The notes: a model not told the origin generated them from the sequence alone. DNA of 64,000 bases from Symsagittifera roscoffensis (GCF_963678635.1 NC_087062.1:64577253-64641252), one strand, 5' to 3'. Positions 31,349 to 41,145 are shown, numbered from the stretch's first letter. Translations and numbers: made by a program.

Positions 31349-33526
31349 TCAGTCTTCTTCTACAAACGATCCTGCTTCAAACTCCACCTCTATTTTTTCA
31401 TTGTCGTTCAAACTCAAGTTCTCATTACCATCATTTTTCTCTCTGGTGCCTTTTTCATTCACTTCACACGCTGGCTCTACCACCAGGTACTCGAGACCCT
31501 CCATGTCCTTCGGTATGCACCAGTCCTCCGGGGACGGAACGTGAGGCTTCAGATTTTCATAATGTGCTGCTCGCCCAGTACTCAAGCGGTAAAACCGTCC
31601 TTGTTGATGAACTTCCGTTATCATGAATGGTCCCCTCCACTTCTTGAGTAGTTTCTTCGTTCCCTTGGGCGGTATGACATTTTGAAAGACCCACACGTAT
31701 TGGCCCACCTCATATGGCTTTGCTTGTAATATTTTTTCGTCATATTTTCTGCGTTGCCTCATTTGCGCTTGCGCCGGGTTCCTCCTGCATAGCTCGTTTA
31801 GCTCCTGTTGTCTTTTGATCGCTTCTTTCACAAATGCCTGAGGCGACGTCCTTTTCCCCTCGTATTCCGGGTAAAAGAATGTCAGAGGCATTGCTCTCTC
31901 CCTGCCCGTCAACATCATGAAGGGACTGATGCCCGCCGTTGAGTGCTGTGTACTGTTGTAGGCCCCTACTACCTGTGGCAGGTATTTATCCCAGTCCGTC
32001 ATGTATCTTGAGCAGTACACCCTTAACATGTTGACCAGTGTCCTGTTCTGTCTCTCTACCAACCCATTGGTTTGTGGATGGTAGGTCGTCGAGTGTGCTT
32101 GAGCAATGTGCGATCTCCTCATCAATTCTTTTGTCAAGTCCCCCACAAAAGCTTTGCCGTTGTCCGACTGGAAAGTCATTGGACAACCATACCGCGATAT
32201 CCAATGCGTTATCAGATGATCACATGTCTCATCGGCCGAGGCTGTCTGGCACGGAACCGCTTCCGCCAACTTTGTGAAGTGATCTATTATAACCAGTATC
32301 TGGTTATATCCTGACTCCGTCATGCAGACTTTTTGATGGTCTATCTGCACCACTTCATTAAAATCTGAGCTCTCGACGGACTTGAGGGGGAACTTCATCT
32401 TCCTTGGGTCTTTTACCTGGAGGCATGCCAGGCAGGCATTCACCCATCTCTCGCAAGCTTTTCTCATTCCTGGCCAATCAAACCTGTGAAGTATCCTTTG
32501 TTGTACTTTATCTATCCCCTGGTGCCCCATCTGGTCGTGCGATCTGAAAAGCACCTCCGTTTGATACAATTGTGGCAGTATGATGAGGTTGTGATTGTGT
32601 AATATCTTCTCCTCATCTTTCCTCTTGCATGCTACCACCCCATCAGCTGTGTGGTAGAGTAAGTCTTTCTTCTCTTTGTAGAACTGGCTCAAGATCTTGT
32701 AGCTGTCTTCCTCGAGTTCCCCCTTCTCCTTGACCCCCGACTGGATCCATTTGGAGAGGTTACTTGTCATTTTGTCATTCTTTTGGGCTCTTATTAGGTC
32801 TGACAGCCTATATCTTGCCTTGACATGCTCCTTTAGCGCCATGATCTTTCCATTCATCTCACCAGGGTTGTGGATGTCATCACTCAGCTTCACGCATATC
32901 ATCCTTTTCACGATTTTCATATCATCTTCTGGCACCAGATTCGTTCTGACGTTTGAGTTGCATGATAATTCCCTGAATGGCTTCCTTGAAACCGCAATTT
33001 TCTCAAGTTCTTCACCACCTCGTATCTCCTGTACGTCCAGATTGTACGTTCCTGAAGATGGATCCGTCTGTAACTCCCTGTCGTGAGTGTCTTGGTTTTC
33101 GCTGCTCTCATCCGAGTCTTCATCCCATTCTTCACGCTCCCCGGACAATTTTCCTTCTCCGGTTTCTTCTTCCGTGAACATGGAACACTCCCCGGACTCT
33201 TGACCTAGTCCCAGGTGTTCAGTATCTTCTTTGAACGTCACTTTCTTTTTCCTAACCTTGGTCTGCTCCAGAATGTTTTCGGGGATTTTGTCAACTAGTG
33301 ACCGCACGACATCTTTGCTGTCAGTGACGCTTCCTCTTGAGGAGTCAGTATTGTTCACTGTTTCTTTTCTCCAAAGTATAGTGACTTCCGGTTCCTCTTG
33401 ACCCTTTTCTTGGATCACGGGCTTCTCATCTGATAGTTTCTCGAGCAACCTCATTAAGTCATCATCTATCTGTGCAGTTCCTGCTTCTACCTGGTTAAGA
33501 TCATAGCCTTTTGCCTTAGTATTATT
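31349..33526 (-). CDS. integrase
   Basis: Same frame as RT, after the TAG at 33,527-33,529; the first ATG is at 33,454, giving 701 codons. A 290-residue acidic/basic extension precedes the core. HHCC zinc finger: HDQMGHQG...ACLACLQVK (about residues 303-345). DDE core: VVQIDHQK (first Asp), FQSDNGKAF (second Asp), HPQTNGLVERQ (Glu). C-terminal GPF/Y module: KKWRGPFMITEVHQQGRFYRL. It ends EAGSFVEED at a TGA. It inserts the cDNA into host DNA in the nucleus. All catalytic residues are present, unlike the old copy, where the core is deleted. No chromodomain was recognised after the GPF module. Confidence 0.85.
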   Translation of the reverse strand, partial: NNTKAKGYDLNQVEAGTAQIDDDLMRLLEKLSDEKPVIQEKGQEEPEVTILWRKETVNNTDSSRGSVTDSKDVVRSLVDKIPENILEQTKVRKKKVTFKEDTEHLGLGQESGECSMFTEEETGEGKLSGEREEWDEDSDESSENQDTHDRELQTDPSSGTYNLDVQEIRGGEELEKIAVSRKPFRELSCNSNVRTNLVPEDDMKIVKRMICVKLSDDIHNPGEMNGKIMALKEHVKARYRLSDLIRAQKNDKMTSNLSKWIQSGVKEKGELEEDSYKILSQFYKEKKDLLYHTADGVVACKRKDEEKILHNHNLIILPQLYQTEVLFRSHDQMGHQGIDKVQQRILHRFDWPGMRKACERWVNACLACLQVKDPRKMKFPLKSVESSDFNEVVQIDHQKVCMTESGYNQILVIIDHFTKLAEAVPCQTASADETCDHLITHWISRYGCPMTFQSDNGKAFVGDLTKELMRRSHIAQAHSTTYHPQTNGLVERQNRTLVNMLRVYCSRYMTDWDKYLPQVVGAYNSTQHSTAGISPFMMLTGRERAMPLTFFYPEYEGKRTSPQAFVKEAIKRQQELNELCRRNPAQAQMRQRRKYDEKILQAKPYEVGQYVWVFQNVIPPKGTKKLLKKWRGPFMITEVHQQGRFYRLSTGRAAHYENLKPHVPSPEDWCIPKDMEGLEYLVVEPACEVNEKGTREKNDGNENLSLNDNEKIEVEFEAGSFVEED

Positions 33527-33817
33527 CTAAAGTAGTATTATTCTAAAGAAGAGCAGCCTTCTGCTCTTCTTCAAGATGGTCTTTTCTGGAGGTTTTTTAG
33601 GTAATTCAGGATGATCTTCAATCGGTTTGCCTGATTTGTCCAGCCATCTCGTGAGTGGAAGACTGTCGTACGTTTCCTTGTCCATAAAGGAGAAGCCATC
33701 TTTGATTTCAGGTCTGTCTGCCTCTCTTTGCTCTTCTCTCTCATAGAACTCCGTCTTATTACTCAAGCTGTCGGCATTCTGATGTTTATCTCGTGTTCTA
33801 TGCTCAATTATCATGTT
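33527..33817 (-). CDS. pol linker between RNase H and integrase
   Basis: 95 codons in the pol frame bounded by TAA (33,818-33,820) and TAG (33,527-33,529). It starts MIIEHRTRDKHQNADSLSNK, the usual end of a gypsy RNase H domain (EHRPG-KHxNADxLSR type), so the TAA cuts RNase H before its last strand and helix. The rest is a charged linker. Just before the TAG a 16-bp sequence (TTTAGAATAATACTAC) is present twice, suggesting that a small tandem duplication created the TAG. Confidence 0.75.
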   Translation of the reverse strand, partial: NMIIEHRTRDKHQNADSLSNKTEFYEREEQREADRPEIKDGFSFMDKETYDSLPLTRWLDKSGKPIEDHPELPKKPPEKTILKKSRRLLFFRIILL

Positions 33818-35164
33818 TTATCCGTCCAGGCGAACTATCCACCTCCCAATGTAACTTTGGTCCATTGAGTACATTTTCAGCCAGCTCAGTGCTCGATTGT
33901 CGACTCGCAACTTGAATGGCTCACTGCCCAGGTATGCCCTGTATTTCTCGACAAAGGTAACCACCGCGAACATCTCTGCTTTCGGTGCTCCGTACTTCAT
34001 TTCCGTGTCACTCAGGACTTTGCTCCCGTACGCTATTGGTCTCAAGACTGCCTTCCCATTCCATTCTTGTTCTTGATGGAGAATTCCAGAAATCGCGACT
34101 ACCGACGCATCCGTGTCCAGCACGTACATCCCTTTCTCAGTCGGCATACCCAGTACTGGTGCCTCACATAGCTCTTTCTTTATTCTCTGGAATGACTCTT
34201 CTGCTGCGTTGTTCCACGTGAACTTCTTGCCCTTGTGTCTCATTAATTGTTGCATCGGGTATACCTTGTCCGCATAGCCTTTGATGAACTCTCTATAATA
34301 GTTAGCGAAACCCAGGAAGCTCATCAACTGGTGTTCTGTCTTCGGTGATTTCCAGGTTAGGACTGCTTCCACGGCGTCCGGATCAGGTCTGATGCCGTGC
34401 TTGTCTACCATCCTGCCCAAGTATTTTATTGAGTCCTTGAGTATCTCGCACTTTGATGGTTTACACTTTAGCCCCGACATTTTCATGCATGCGAGCACTT
34501 CGTCAAGTCTCTCAATGTGGTCTTCCAATGTGGGCGTCGCTATTACCACGTCATCCACGTAGCACATTACCAGATTGCCATACTTCTTCGTTACGCCTAT
34601 CAGCGCGTGTGCCATCAACCGCTGAAACGTGACTGTGGCATTGCAAAGTCCAAACGGCATCCGTTTCCATTGAAACAGACCCAACTCGCAGGCAAACCCT
34701 GTCTTGTCCCTGTCCTGCTTCCTTAGTGGTACCTGCCAAAAGGCCGAGCCTAAATCAAGAGTCGTAAAAAATTTTGCATCACCTAACTTCGAGAGGCTCT
34801 CATCAATCCTAGGTATGGGATAGGCATCCTTCACCGTGACGGAGTTCAGGGATCGAAAGTCACAACAAAACCTCAACTGGTCGCCTTTCTTTTTGGCCAT
34901 CACTACTCCACACGCCCACGGTGACTTGGATGGTTCTATCATGTCATACTCTAGTAACGTCTCGATTTCTTTTCTACACGCCTCCGATTTGTTTGGGGTC
35001 ATGCGCCTCGCCCCCTCCCTGTGCGGTACCGCGTTCTCCTCAAGTTCTATTTCATGCTCAACAAAATTACAACACCCGATATCCGCTTTATGCCTCGAAA
35101 AAACTTCTTCGTTCCGCTCTAGTACGTCCTTGATGGCTTCGAGCTGTTCTTCTTTCTCAAATGT
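33818..35164 (-). CDS. reverse transcriptase-RNase H
   Basis: Ty3/gypsy RT. The frame opens at 35,164, overlaps the end of gag-protease by 46 nt in the -1 frame and has no need of its own ATG (the first is at 35,002). Palm and fingers: RFCCDFRSLNSVTVKDAYPI, FFTTLDLGSAFWQV (first Asp), KRMPFGLCNATVTFQRLM, CYVDDVVIA (catalytic YVDD, about 34,551-34,565), LKCKPSKCEIL. Connection and RNase H: FLGFANYYREFIKGYA, DTDASVVAISGIL, the catalytic Glu in APKAEMFAVV, and RVDNRALSWL. It ends RLDG at a TAA that lies inside the RNase H domain; the old copy has Ser there (DGSN). Makes cDNA from the element RNA and degrades the template. Confidence 0.9.
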   Translation of the reverse strand, partial: TFEKEEQLEAIKDVLERNEEVFSRHKADIGCCNFVEHEIELEENAVPHREGARRMTPNKSEACRKEIETLLEYDMIEPSKSPWACGVVMAKKKGDQLRFCCDFRSLNSVTVKDAYPIPRIDESLSKLGDAKFFTTLDLGSAFWQVPLRKQDRDKTGFACELGLFQWKRMPFGLCNATVTFQRLMAHALIGVTKKYGNLVMCYVDDVVIATPTLEDHIERLDEVLACMKMSGLKCKPSKCEILKDSIKYLGRMVDKHGIRPDPDAVEAVLTWKSPKTEHQLMSFLGFANYYREFIKGYADKVYPMQQLMRHKGKKFTWNNAAEESFQRIKKELCEAPVLGMPTEKGMYVLDTDASVVAISGILHQEQEWNGKAVLRPIAYGSKVLSDTEMKYGAPKAEMFAVVTFVEKYRAYLGSEPFKLRVDNRALSWLKMYSMDQSYIGRWIVRLDG

Positions 35165-38100
35165 TCAATCTCCGGCAGAACCGGTTTATCAGTTTGCATT
35201 TCATCTAGTGTGGGCCGCTCGGGAAAGTTCGAACAGCTCGACAGCCCATCGTCTGTCTCTGACTTAAGTGATTTAACAAGACCTGAAGAATCTTTTATTT
35301 TCTGCAATCGTCTCAAGATACAAATTTTGTCCCTATGATTGGGACAATCAACAACTTCATTTTGTTTTGAGTTCTCCGTTGTTTCATATCGGGTTTTAAC
35401 CGGTAAAGCATATCCCAGTTTCCTCCCTCTCTGTATCGTGATCGGTATATCAAGAGTATTCAACAAGACACTGACGCAGAGGCCGCTCTTCGTTATCGAG
35501 AAGGATCTTCCTAAAACAGCAGCACTTTGACTATTAGGATTCGGAACTATACACACTTGCTTGTTGTCACTTAGTTCATTGTAATTTTTCATCCTCAAGC
35601 CTACGATTGCCGCTTCATTCGCCTTTAGCCTCACCCTCCTACTCAAGAATACCGGTGCTTTGGTTTCATTTGCCATTATTAAATTTACCGGTTTGATTGC
35701 GTACCTCCTATCCGGGTTCCGTATCCTGAATATTGCGTTATTTAGATCAATCGTTACGTCGAAATTCCTGATGAAGTCTCTGCCCAAAATGAATTGGTCA
35801 GATTCATCTAGGTTTTCTACCACGAGAAAGCTCATCCACAGGTTACGTTCCCCCAAATTGAGGGCTATTATCGGCGTCCTGCCCAGCACCCGAAGTGCCC
35901 CTTTGTTTGCAGCTGACAGCCGTATTCTCGAGTCTATCAAATCACCTTTGTCAAAGCCCATCCGTTCCCAAGTTTCGATTGGTATGGCGCTCAAGACTGC
36001 TCCCGTATCAAGTAACCCACGTAACTGAGTCTTTTTGCCACTTATGTCTAGCACGTGCCCTCTCACATCTGCCTCCGTCCCGATGTGCATCGCATCTTCT
36101 TCAAGCATGGCGCAGTGTCCAATCGATCTCACTTTCAACTCTTCTTTCCCTACGTAGATTTGCCCAATTAGGTCTTCGTCACATGTTATCATTGTCTTGG
36201 TATAGATGTTGATTCCATCTATATTTAGCATCACCTCGTGTGGACCATAAGCTTCAGTATACCTGTTATCAACACGTACCGACTTGCTGCCCCCTCTCGT
36301 GAGTAGTGCTCTCAACGCTCTAGAAGTCGTTTGTGGGCTTATACAACTCAAGTAATCTGCGTACACGTCAATGTGCATTATTGTCTGGTCGCTCGGTTCG
36401 CTCAAGTTTCTGGTTACCTCGTGGCCGCCCACTGTGATTATCGACATTATTCTAGCCCCGATTTTCGATATGCCGAATGGCTTTCCCGTCACCATTTTTA
36501 CAGTGTTACAATTCCCGGTCTTTGTCGAGCCCGGTACAGCCTCTGGTGTTGGTTTTGATCCAGCTAATGCTTCGTTGAAATTCTGTCTTTCGATCTCCAG
36601 CTTTAGTCGTTGCTCTATTTCTTTCGCAGCCAGATCCTGATTCACTTTGGTAATTGCTTCCGTCGCCGCTTTCTCATAATTTATCTCTAGAGAGTTCCCG
36701 GCTGCGGATTCTATCGCACCATTAACATGTGTTACAGCTTTCACTGTTTTCGTCGGCAATTCCGTGCTTGGTGCTCCTAAGTTCCTTGATTCAAACTCGT
36801 TTTGTCTATTCCGCTGATTCTGCACCACCGCTAATGCCAACTTATGTTTGGGGTGACTCTGGTCGTTGACCGCTTCCCAGAACAAGGGACAATCCATTCT
36901 GAAGTGCCCTTCTTGGTTACAGAAGAAGCATCTCGCTCCTATCTTGATGATTAAGCCACTATAGTACTCGTGTTCCTCCATCTGGCTCATGTCCTCCTCA
37001 TCCGGTGCGTATCCTAGACTCTTCATGCCTTGTTTGTATGTTGTGCAGTCAGACACGTGGTGATCCTCCGACCCGCAGTTCGCGCATGATCTGCGCTTGT
37101 CCATGTCATCTCTAGGCTTGTACCATGACGACCTCTGAGGTTGGCTTCCCCCTTGCGTGTTTCTGTTTTCTGAATATGAGTATTTCTTGGGCTTCATCAG
37201 CATGTATTCCCTTGATTTCTGTCTCATTTCTTCTGGGGTCGGTGCGCTGTCTTTCGACAATGTATAGTATGTTGCTAACATTGTTCTTAAGTCATCACTT
37301 TTTACCCCATCAATGAACTTTGAGGCAATGCTAAAGTTTCTTCTGTTTGTCGACTCCTCTGGGTCACTCCTTCTTCTCAAGCTCTCAAGGTCATCTAGGA
37401 ACCGATCAATTGACTCATCGTCCCTCTGCCTTCTCTTTTCAAATCGCATCATCGCTTGGTGACCCTTCATGCCTGACCCGAATCGATTCAGCAATATTTC
37501 GAAGATTTTGTCCGCGGTATCGCGTTCTTCTTCTTTCTTTGCAACCATGCATTTTAATGCCGTGCCTTTCAAGTTGCTGAGTATGGCTGTGCATGCTTGT
37601 CTTTCGTCATTTAAGTTATCTTGCTCTAGGTGTAATCTCATCACTTCCACCCAAGTGTCAATGCATCCATCGGAGTCGTCTTTGAATTCTTTTGGCTTCT
37701 TGAAAGTTTTTCTTGATTTTCCGTCTCTCCTATCGCTCGAGTCCGTGTTCCTCGTGGCGAAGGCCTCTAGAGTCCTGTTCATCATCTCCCAAGTGCTTGC
37801 CCACGTCATGGCATCCGGACCTGCGTTGCTGTTAGCTGTTGAGTCCCCCGGGCCACTCATTGTGTTTGATGTTCCATTTTTCATGATTGTTTTTGCAGCC
37901 GTTGGTGCTGTGCTTACCGCATCCCGGGTTAAAGGCAACGGTGTCGATTGCCGTTTGTTCCCTTGTGGTTCTACAAAGTCAACTCTGGTGCCTTGCGTGC
38001 GATCCGCTGCCGGTCTTTCTTGTGAGGAAGAATTTCTCAAGATTGCATCCAATTTCGCCTGTATTGCACACGAATTTTCGGCCTGATTCCTGTTCATTGT

Positions 38101-38976
38101 GTCTATTCTCTTTTCCAGGCTACCTAATTGGCTGTTGACATCATCATATCGGTTTTTCATTTGTTGCATATCTTTTTTGATGTTCTTGTCTCGTTCTTCA
38201 TTGGTGGCATCTACCTTGTCCGACATCTGCTGGAGTCTCTCGTCTGTCGCCTTAGCCAGGTTAAAAAAACTATCCAGATACTCGTGTTTGTTGTATTTCA
38301 ACTCTTTCCTTATTAAGTCTCTATCTTCCTCACTGTACTTTAGTTTCTTGTCGATCTGATTTAGTTTTGTCATCAGGTCGCCAAGCTCAAGAGTAGCTGT
38401 TTCATGATCAGCCGTTGTCTTGTTTTCGGCTGTCGCTCCTGTTCTGGCTTGTTCTTCCTTTAGGTCGGCTTTTGTCGCCTTCGTGCTCACTGTCCCAAAT
38501 GTTCGTGCTCTTTCAGTTTTTGATTCTTCGGCCGTGTTGTCTCTCGATTTCATTCCGACCATCATCGCCAACTTTTCTGTAAAAGATGTCTTCTTTACTT
38601 GAGAGTCGTCTTTCACAGTTTCTCGGGTATTGCCTGTTGTGTCCTCCAACGCTTCTATCGGCGAAAACTCCACGGTTTTTGGATTTTGATCTTCCATATG
38701 GGGCATCGGTGTGGATTCCGTTGTCTTCTTCTCCACTTCATCTACGCTCTGGTCTGGTGTCTCTAGATCGATTTCAATTGTGGGCTCTACCTGTTTGTCT
38801 TTAGCACCTTCTCTCGTCTTGTTCTCGGTACTACTCCTCGTGTTGACCATGCTAACTGAAAAGTTATCTTTTGTTTTCCTTGGGCCCATTGATGTCGTTC
38901 CGCGCAGCGACGAGTTATATTTCGTGTTTGATCCACTTGACCTTTTTTCGAGCACCGGTACCCTACTCCGTCTCAT
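35119..38976 (-). CDS. Gag-protease polyprotein, 1285 codons
   Basis: One long open frame from ATG at 38,976. Residues 1-195: polar, Lys/Glu/Thr-rich. About 199-310: long coiled coil (LMTKLNQIDKKLKYSEEDRD...LGSLEKRIDTMNRNQ). About 425-600: retrotransposon capsid-like domain (KPKEFKDDSDGC, LLNRFGSGMKGHQAMMRFEK, FLDDLESLRRRS). Two CCHC zinc knuckles: CANCGSEDHHVSDC (about 631) and CFFCNQEGHFRMDC (about 683). Retropepsin: LLDTGAVLSAIP (DTG near 987) and QFILGRDFIRNF (near 1060). The C-terminus overlaps pol. At 1285 codons it is two to three times the usual gypsy gag-protease. It forms the particle, packages RNA and cleaves the polyprotein. No in-frame stop, in contrast with pol and the accessory ORFs. 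Confidence 0.88.
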   Translation of the reverse strand: MRRSRVPVLEKRSSGSNTKYNSSLRGTTSMGPRKTKDNFSVSMVNTRSSTENKTREGAKDKQVEPTIEIDLETPDQSVDEVEKKTTESTPMPHMEDQNPKTVEFSPIEALEDTTGNTRETVKDDSQVKKTSFTEKLAMMVGMKSRDNTAEESKTERARTFGTVSTKATKADLKEEQARTGATAENKTTADHETATLELGDLMTKLNQIDKKLKYSEEDRDLIRKELKYNKHEYLDSFFNLAKATDERLQQMSDKVDATNEERDKNIKKDMQQMKNRYDDVNSQLGSLEKRIDTMNRNQAENSCAIQAKLDAILRNSSSQERPAADRTQGTRVDFVEPQGNKRQSTPLPLTRDAVSTAPTAAKTIMKNGTSNTMSGPGDSTANSNAGPDAMTWASTWEMMNRTLEAFATRNTDSSDRRDGKSRKTFKKPKEFKDDSDGCIDTWVEVMRLHLEQDNLNDERQACTAILSNLKGTALKCMVAKKEEERDTADKIFEILLNRFGSGMKGHQAMMRFEKRRQRDDESIDRFLDDLESLRRRSDPEESTNRRNFSIASKFIDGVKSDDLRTMLATYYTLSKDSAPTPEEMRQKSREYMLMKPKKYSYSENRNTQGGSQPQRSSWYKPRDDMDKRRSCANCGSEDHHVSDCTTYKQGMKSLGYAPDEEDMSQMEEHEYYSGLIIKIGARCFFCNQEGHFRMDCPLFWEAVNDQSHPKHKLALAVVQNQRNRQNEFESRNLGAPSTELPTKTVKAVTHVNGAIESAAGNSLEINYEKAATEAITKVNQDLAAKEIEQRLKLEIERQNFNEALAGSKPTPEAVPGSTKTGNCNTVKMVTGKPFGISKIGARIMSIITVGGHEVTRNLSEPSDQTIMHIDVYADYLSCISPQTTSRALRALLTRGGSKSVRVDNRYTEAYGPHEVMLNIDGINIYTKTMITCDEDLIGQIYVGKEELKVRSIGHCAMLEEDAMHIGTEADVRGHVLDISGKKTQLRGLLDTGAVLSAIPIETWERMGFDKGDLIDSRIRLSAANKGALRVLGRTPIIALNLGERNLWMSFLVVENLDESDQFILGRDFIRNFDVTIDLNNAIFRIRNPDRRYAIKPVNLIMANETKAPVFLSRRVRLKANEAAIVGLRMKNYNELSDNKQVCIVPNPNSQSAAVLGRSFSITKSGLCVSVLLNTLDIPITIQRGRKLGYALPVKTRYETTENSKQNEVVDCPNHRDKICILRRLQKIKDSSGLVKSLKSETDDGLSSCSNFPERPTLDEMQTDKPVLPEIEHLRKKNSSKPSRTY

Positions 38977-39240
38977 TATTTCTATTTACAATTGCTCTTA
39001 TTTACAACAATATTATTATATACACAATTCTATTCTAAGAATAAAATCTATTATGAAAAAAAAATTTTTTTTATAAAAGAAATATACAACGTGATAAAAA
39101 CCTTGTTCCCAGTTCTCTTTCAAAACCTTTCGAGAAACTTTCTTTATTTCTGGTCTCAACCGTACCGGGTTCCGACTAGTATTGTTCTGTTCTAATTCTG
39201 TCTTAAAACACTTATTGTAATTTTACTTCAATTTTTATAC

Positions 39241-40130
39241 CGTCCCAAGACTTCCAGTTACCGTCCCTACTCTTCTTTGTACCGTCCTAGGCTTCTTTCT
39301 ACTGTCCCAAGACTGTTCGGTACTGTCCCAGTACTTTCCCTCAGTGTCCCAAGACCCCTGTCCTGAGAGTACTATCCCAGGACCACTGTCCCAGGACTGT
39401 CCCAAGAGTACTGCCCCAAGGTTAGTGTCCCAAGACTACTGTCCCAAGACTAGTGTCCCAAGGCTAGTGTACCAAGACTACTGTCCCAAGACTACTGTCC
39501 CAAGGCTAGTGTCCCAAGACTACTGTCCCAAGCTACTGTCCCAAGGCTAGTGTCCCAAGGCTACTGTCCCAAGACTAGTGTCCCAAGGCTAGTGTCCCAA
39601 GACCACTGTCCCAATATTACTGTCCCAAGGCTAGTGTCCCAAGACCACTGTCCCAAGGCTAGTGTCCCAAGGCTAGTGTCCCAAGACCACTGTCCCAAGA
39701 CCACTATCCCAAGACCACTGTCCCAAGGCTAGTGTCCCAAGACCACTGTCCCAAGACCACTGTCCCAAGACCCCTGTCCCAAGACCACTGTCCCAAGACC
39801 ACTGTCCCAAGACCACTGTCCCAAGGCTAGTGTCCCAAGACCACTGTCCCATGACCACTGTCCCAAGACCACTGTCCCTAGACCACTGTCCCAAGACCGT
39901 ACCGTCCCAAGACTGTACTGTTCAAGGCTGTACTGTCCCAAGACTGTACCAAGACTGCTCTGGTCCAAGACTGTCCCAGGACTGCACTGTCCCAAGACTG
40001 TCCCCAGACTGCACTGTCCCACGACTTCTTTGGCGCTGTCCCAAGACTTCTTTGGCACTGTCCCAAGACTTCCTTGGCACTGTCCCAAGACTTCTCTGGT
40101 ACTGTCCCAAGACTGTTGACAAGTGTCTGT
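39241..40130. repeat. 14-bp minisatellite array, first block
   Basis: Array with unit ACCACTGTCCCAAG and variant GCTAGTGTCCCAAG, about 60 imperfect units, with the TGTCCCAAG core nearly invariant. On the element sense strand the core is CTTGGGACA. It lies 265 bp upstream of the gag ATG. The block from 39,367 to 40,334, including the array end and the C/T-rich tail after it, is repeated at 40,380-41,350. Confidence 0.92.
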
Positions 40131-40313
40131 GCGGTGGGACCTCTTTCTTCTTCGTTATGGGGACTTCTTGATTCACTGTACCTTGTACCACCACTCAAGC
40201 TCTAGTAAAATTTCCCCAAAAACCCTCTCTTAAAGGCCAAATGCTGACCCCCCCCCCCTTTTTTTTTTATTTAGTTACCTCTTTTTCAATGTTCCAAGCA
40301 ACTTGAAACCAAA

Positions 40314-40357
40314 ACCTGTGCGCAAAACCAGAGTACTATCCGGTTTTGCGCACAGGT
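40314..40357. repeat. 16-bp perfect inverted repeat at the minisatellite junction
   Basis: Arms ACCTGTGCGCAAAACC (40,314-40,329) and GGTTTTGCGCACAGGT (40,342-40,357) with a 12-nt loop. It lies exactly at the junction between the two duplicated blocks, and GGTATCCGGTTTTGCGCACC repeats part of an arm just after it. Could form a stable hairpin in DNA or in the element RNA. Confidence 0.85.
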
Positions 40358-40379
40358 ATCCGGTTTTGCGCACCAAAAC

Positions 40380-41145
40380 CAGAGTACTATCCCAGGACCA
40401 CTGTCCCAGGACTGTCCCAAGAGTACTGCCCCAAGGTTAGTGTCCCAAGACTACTGTCCCAAGACTAATGTCCCAAGGCTAGTGTACCAAGACTACTGTC
40501 CCAAGACTACTGTCCCAAGGCTAGTGTCCCAAGACTGTCCCAAGCTACTGTCCCAAGGCTACTGTCCCTAGGCTACTGTCCCAAGACTAGTGTCCCAAGG
40601 CTAGTGTCCCAAGACCACTGTCCCAATACTACTGTCCCAAGGCTAGTGTCCCAAGACCACTGTCCCAAGGCTAGTGTCCCAAGGCTAGTGTCCCAAGACC
40701 ACTGTCCAAAGACCACTATCCCAAGACCACTGTCCCAAGGCTAGTGTCCCAAGACCACTGTCCCAAGACCACTGTCCCAAGACCCCTGTCCCAAGACCAC
40801 TGTCCCAAGACCACTGTCCCAAGACCACTGTCCCAAGGCTAGTGTCCCAAGACCACTGTCCCAAGACCACTGTCCCAAGACCACTGTCCCTAGACCACTG
40901 TCCCAAGACCGTACCGTCCCAAGGCTGTACTGTTCAAGGCTGTACTGTCCCAAGACTGTACCAAGACTGCTCTGGTCCAAGACTGCTCTGGTCCAAGACT
41001 GTCCCAGGACTGCACTGTCCCAAGACTGTCCCCAGACTGCACTGTCCCAAGACTCCTTTGGCGCTGTCCCAAGACTTCTTTGGCACTGTCCCAAGACTTC
41101 CTTGGAACTGTCCCAAGACTTCTCTGGTACTGTCCCAAGACTGTT
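40380..41145. repeat. 14-bp minisatellite array, second block
   Basis: Near-identical second copy of the array, starting AGAGTACTATCCCAGGACC as at 39,367. It differs by small gains and losses of units, for example one extra GACTGCTCTGGTCCAA unit near 40,980. The following 200 bp (GTTGACAAGTGTCTG... to CTTGAAACCAAAACC) are also duplicated, so the copying unit was the whole block. Confidence 0.92.

Noticed and set aside
22314-33820. A variant genetic code reading one stop codon as an amino acid
   Set aside because: All three stop codons interrupt the frames, Rab5 ends at a normal TAA at the expected length, and the long gag-protease ORF has no internal stop.
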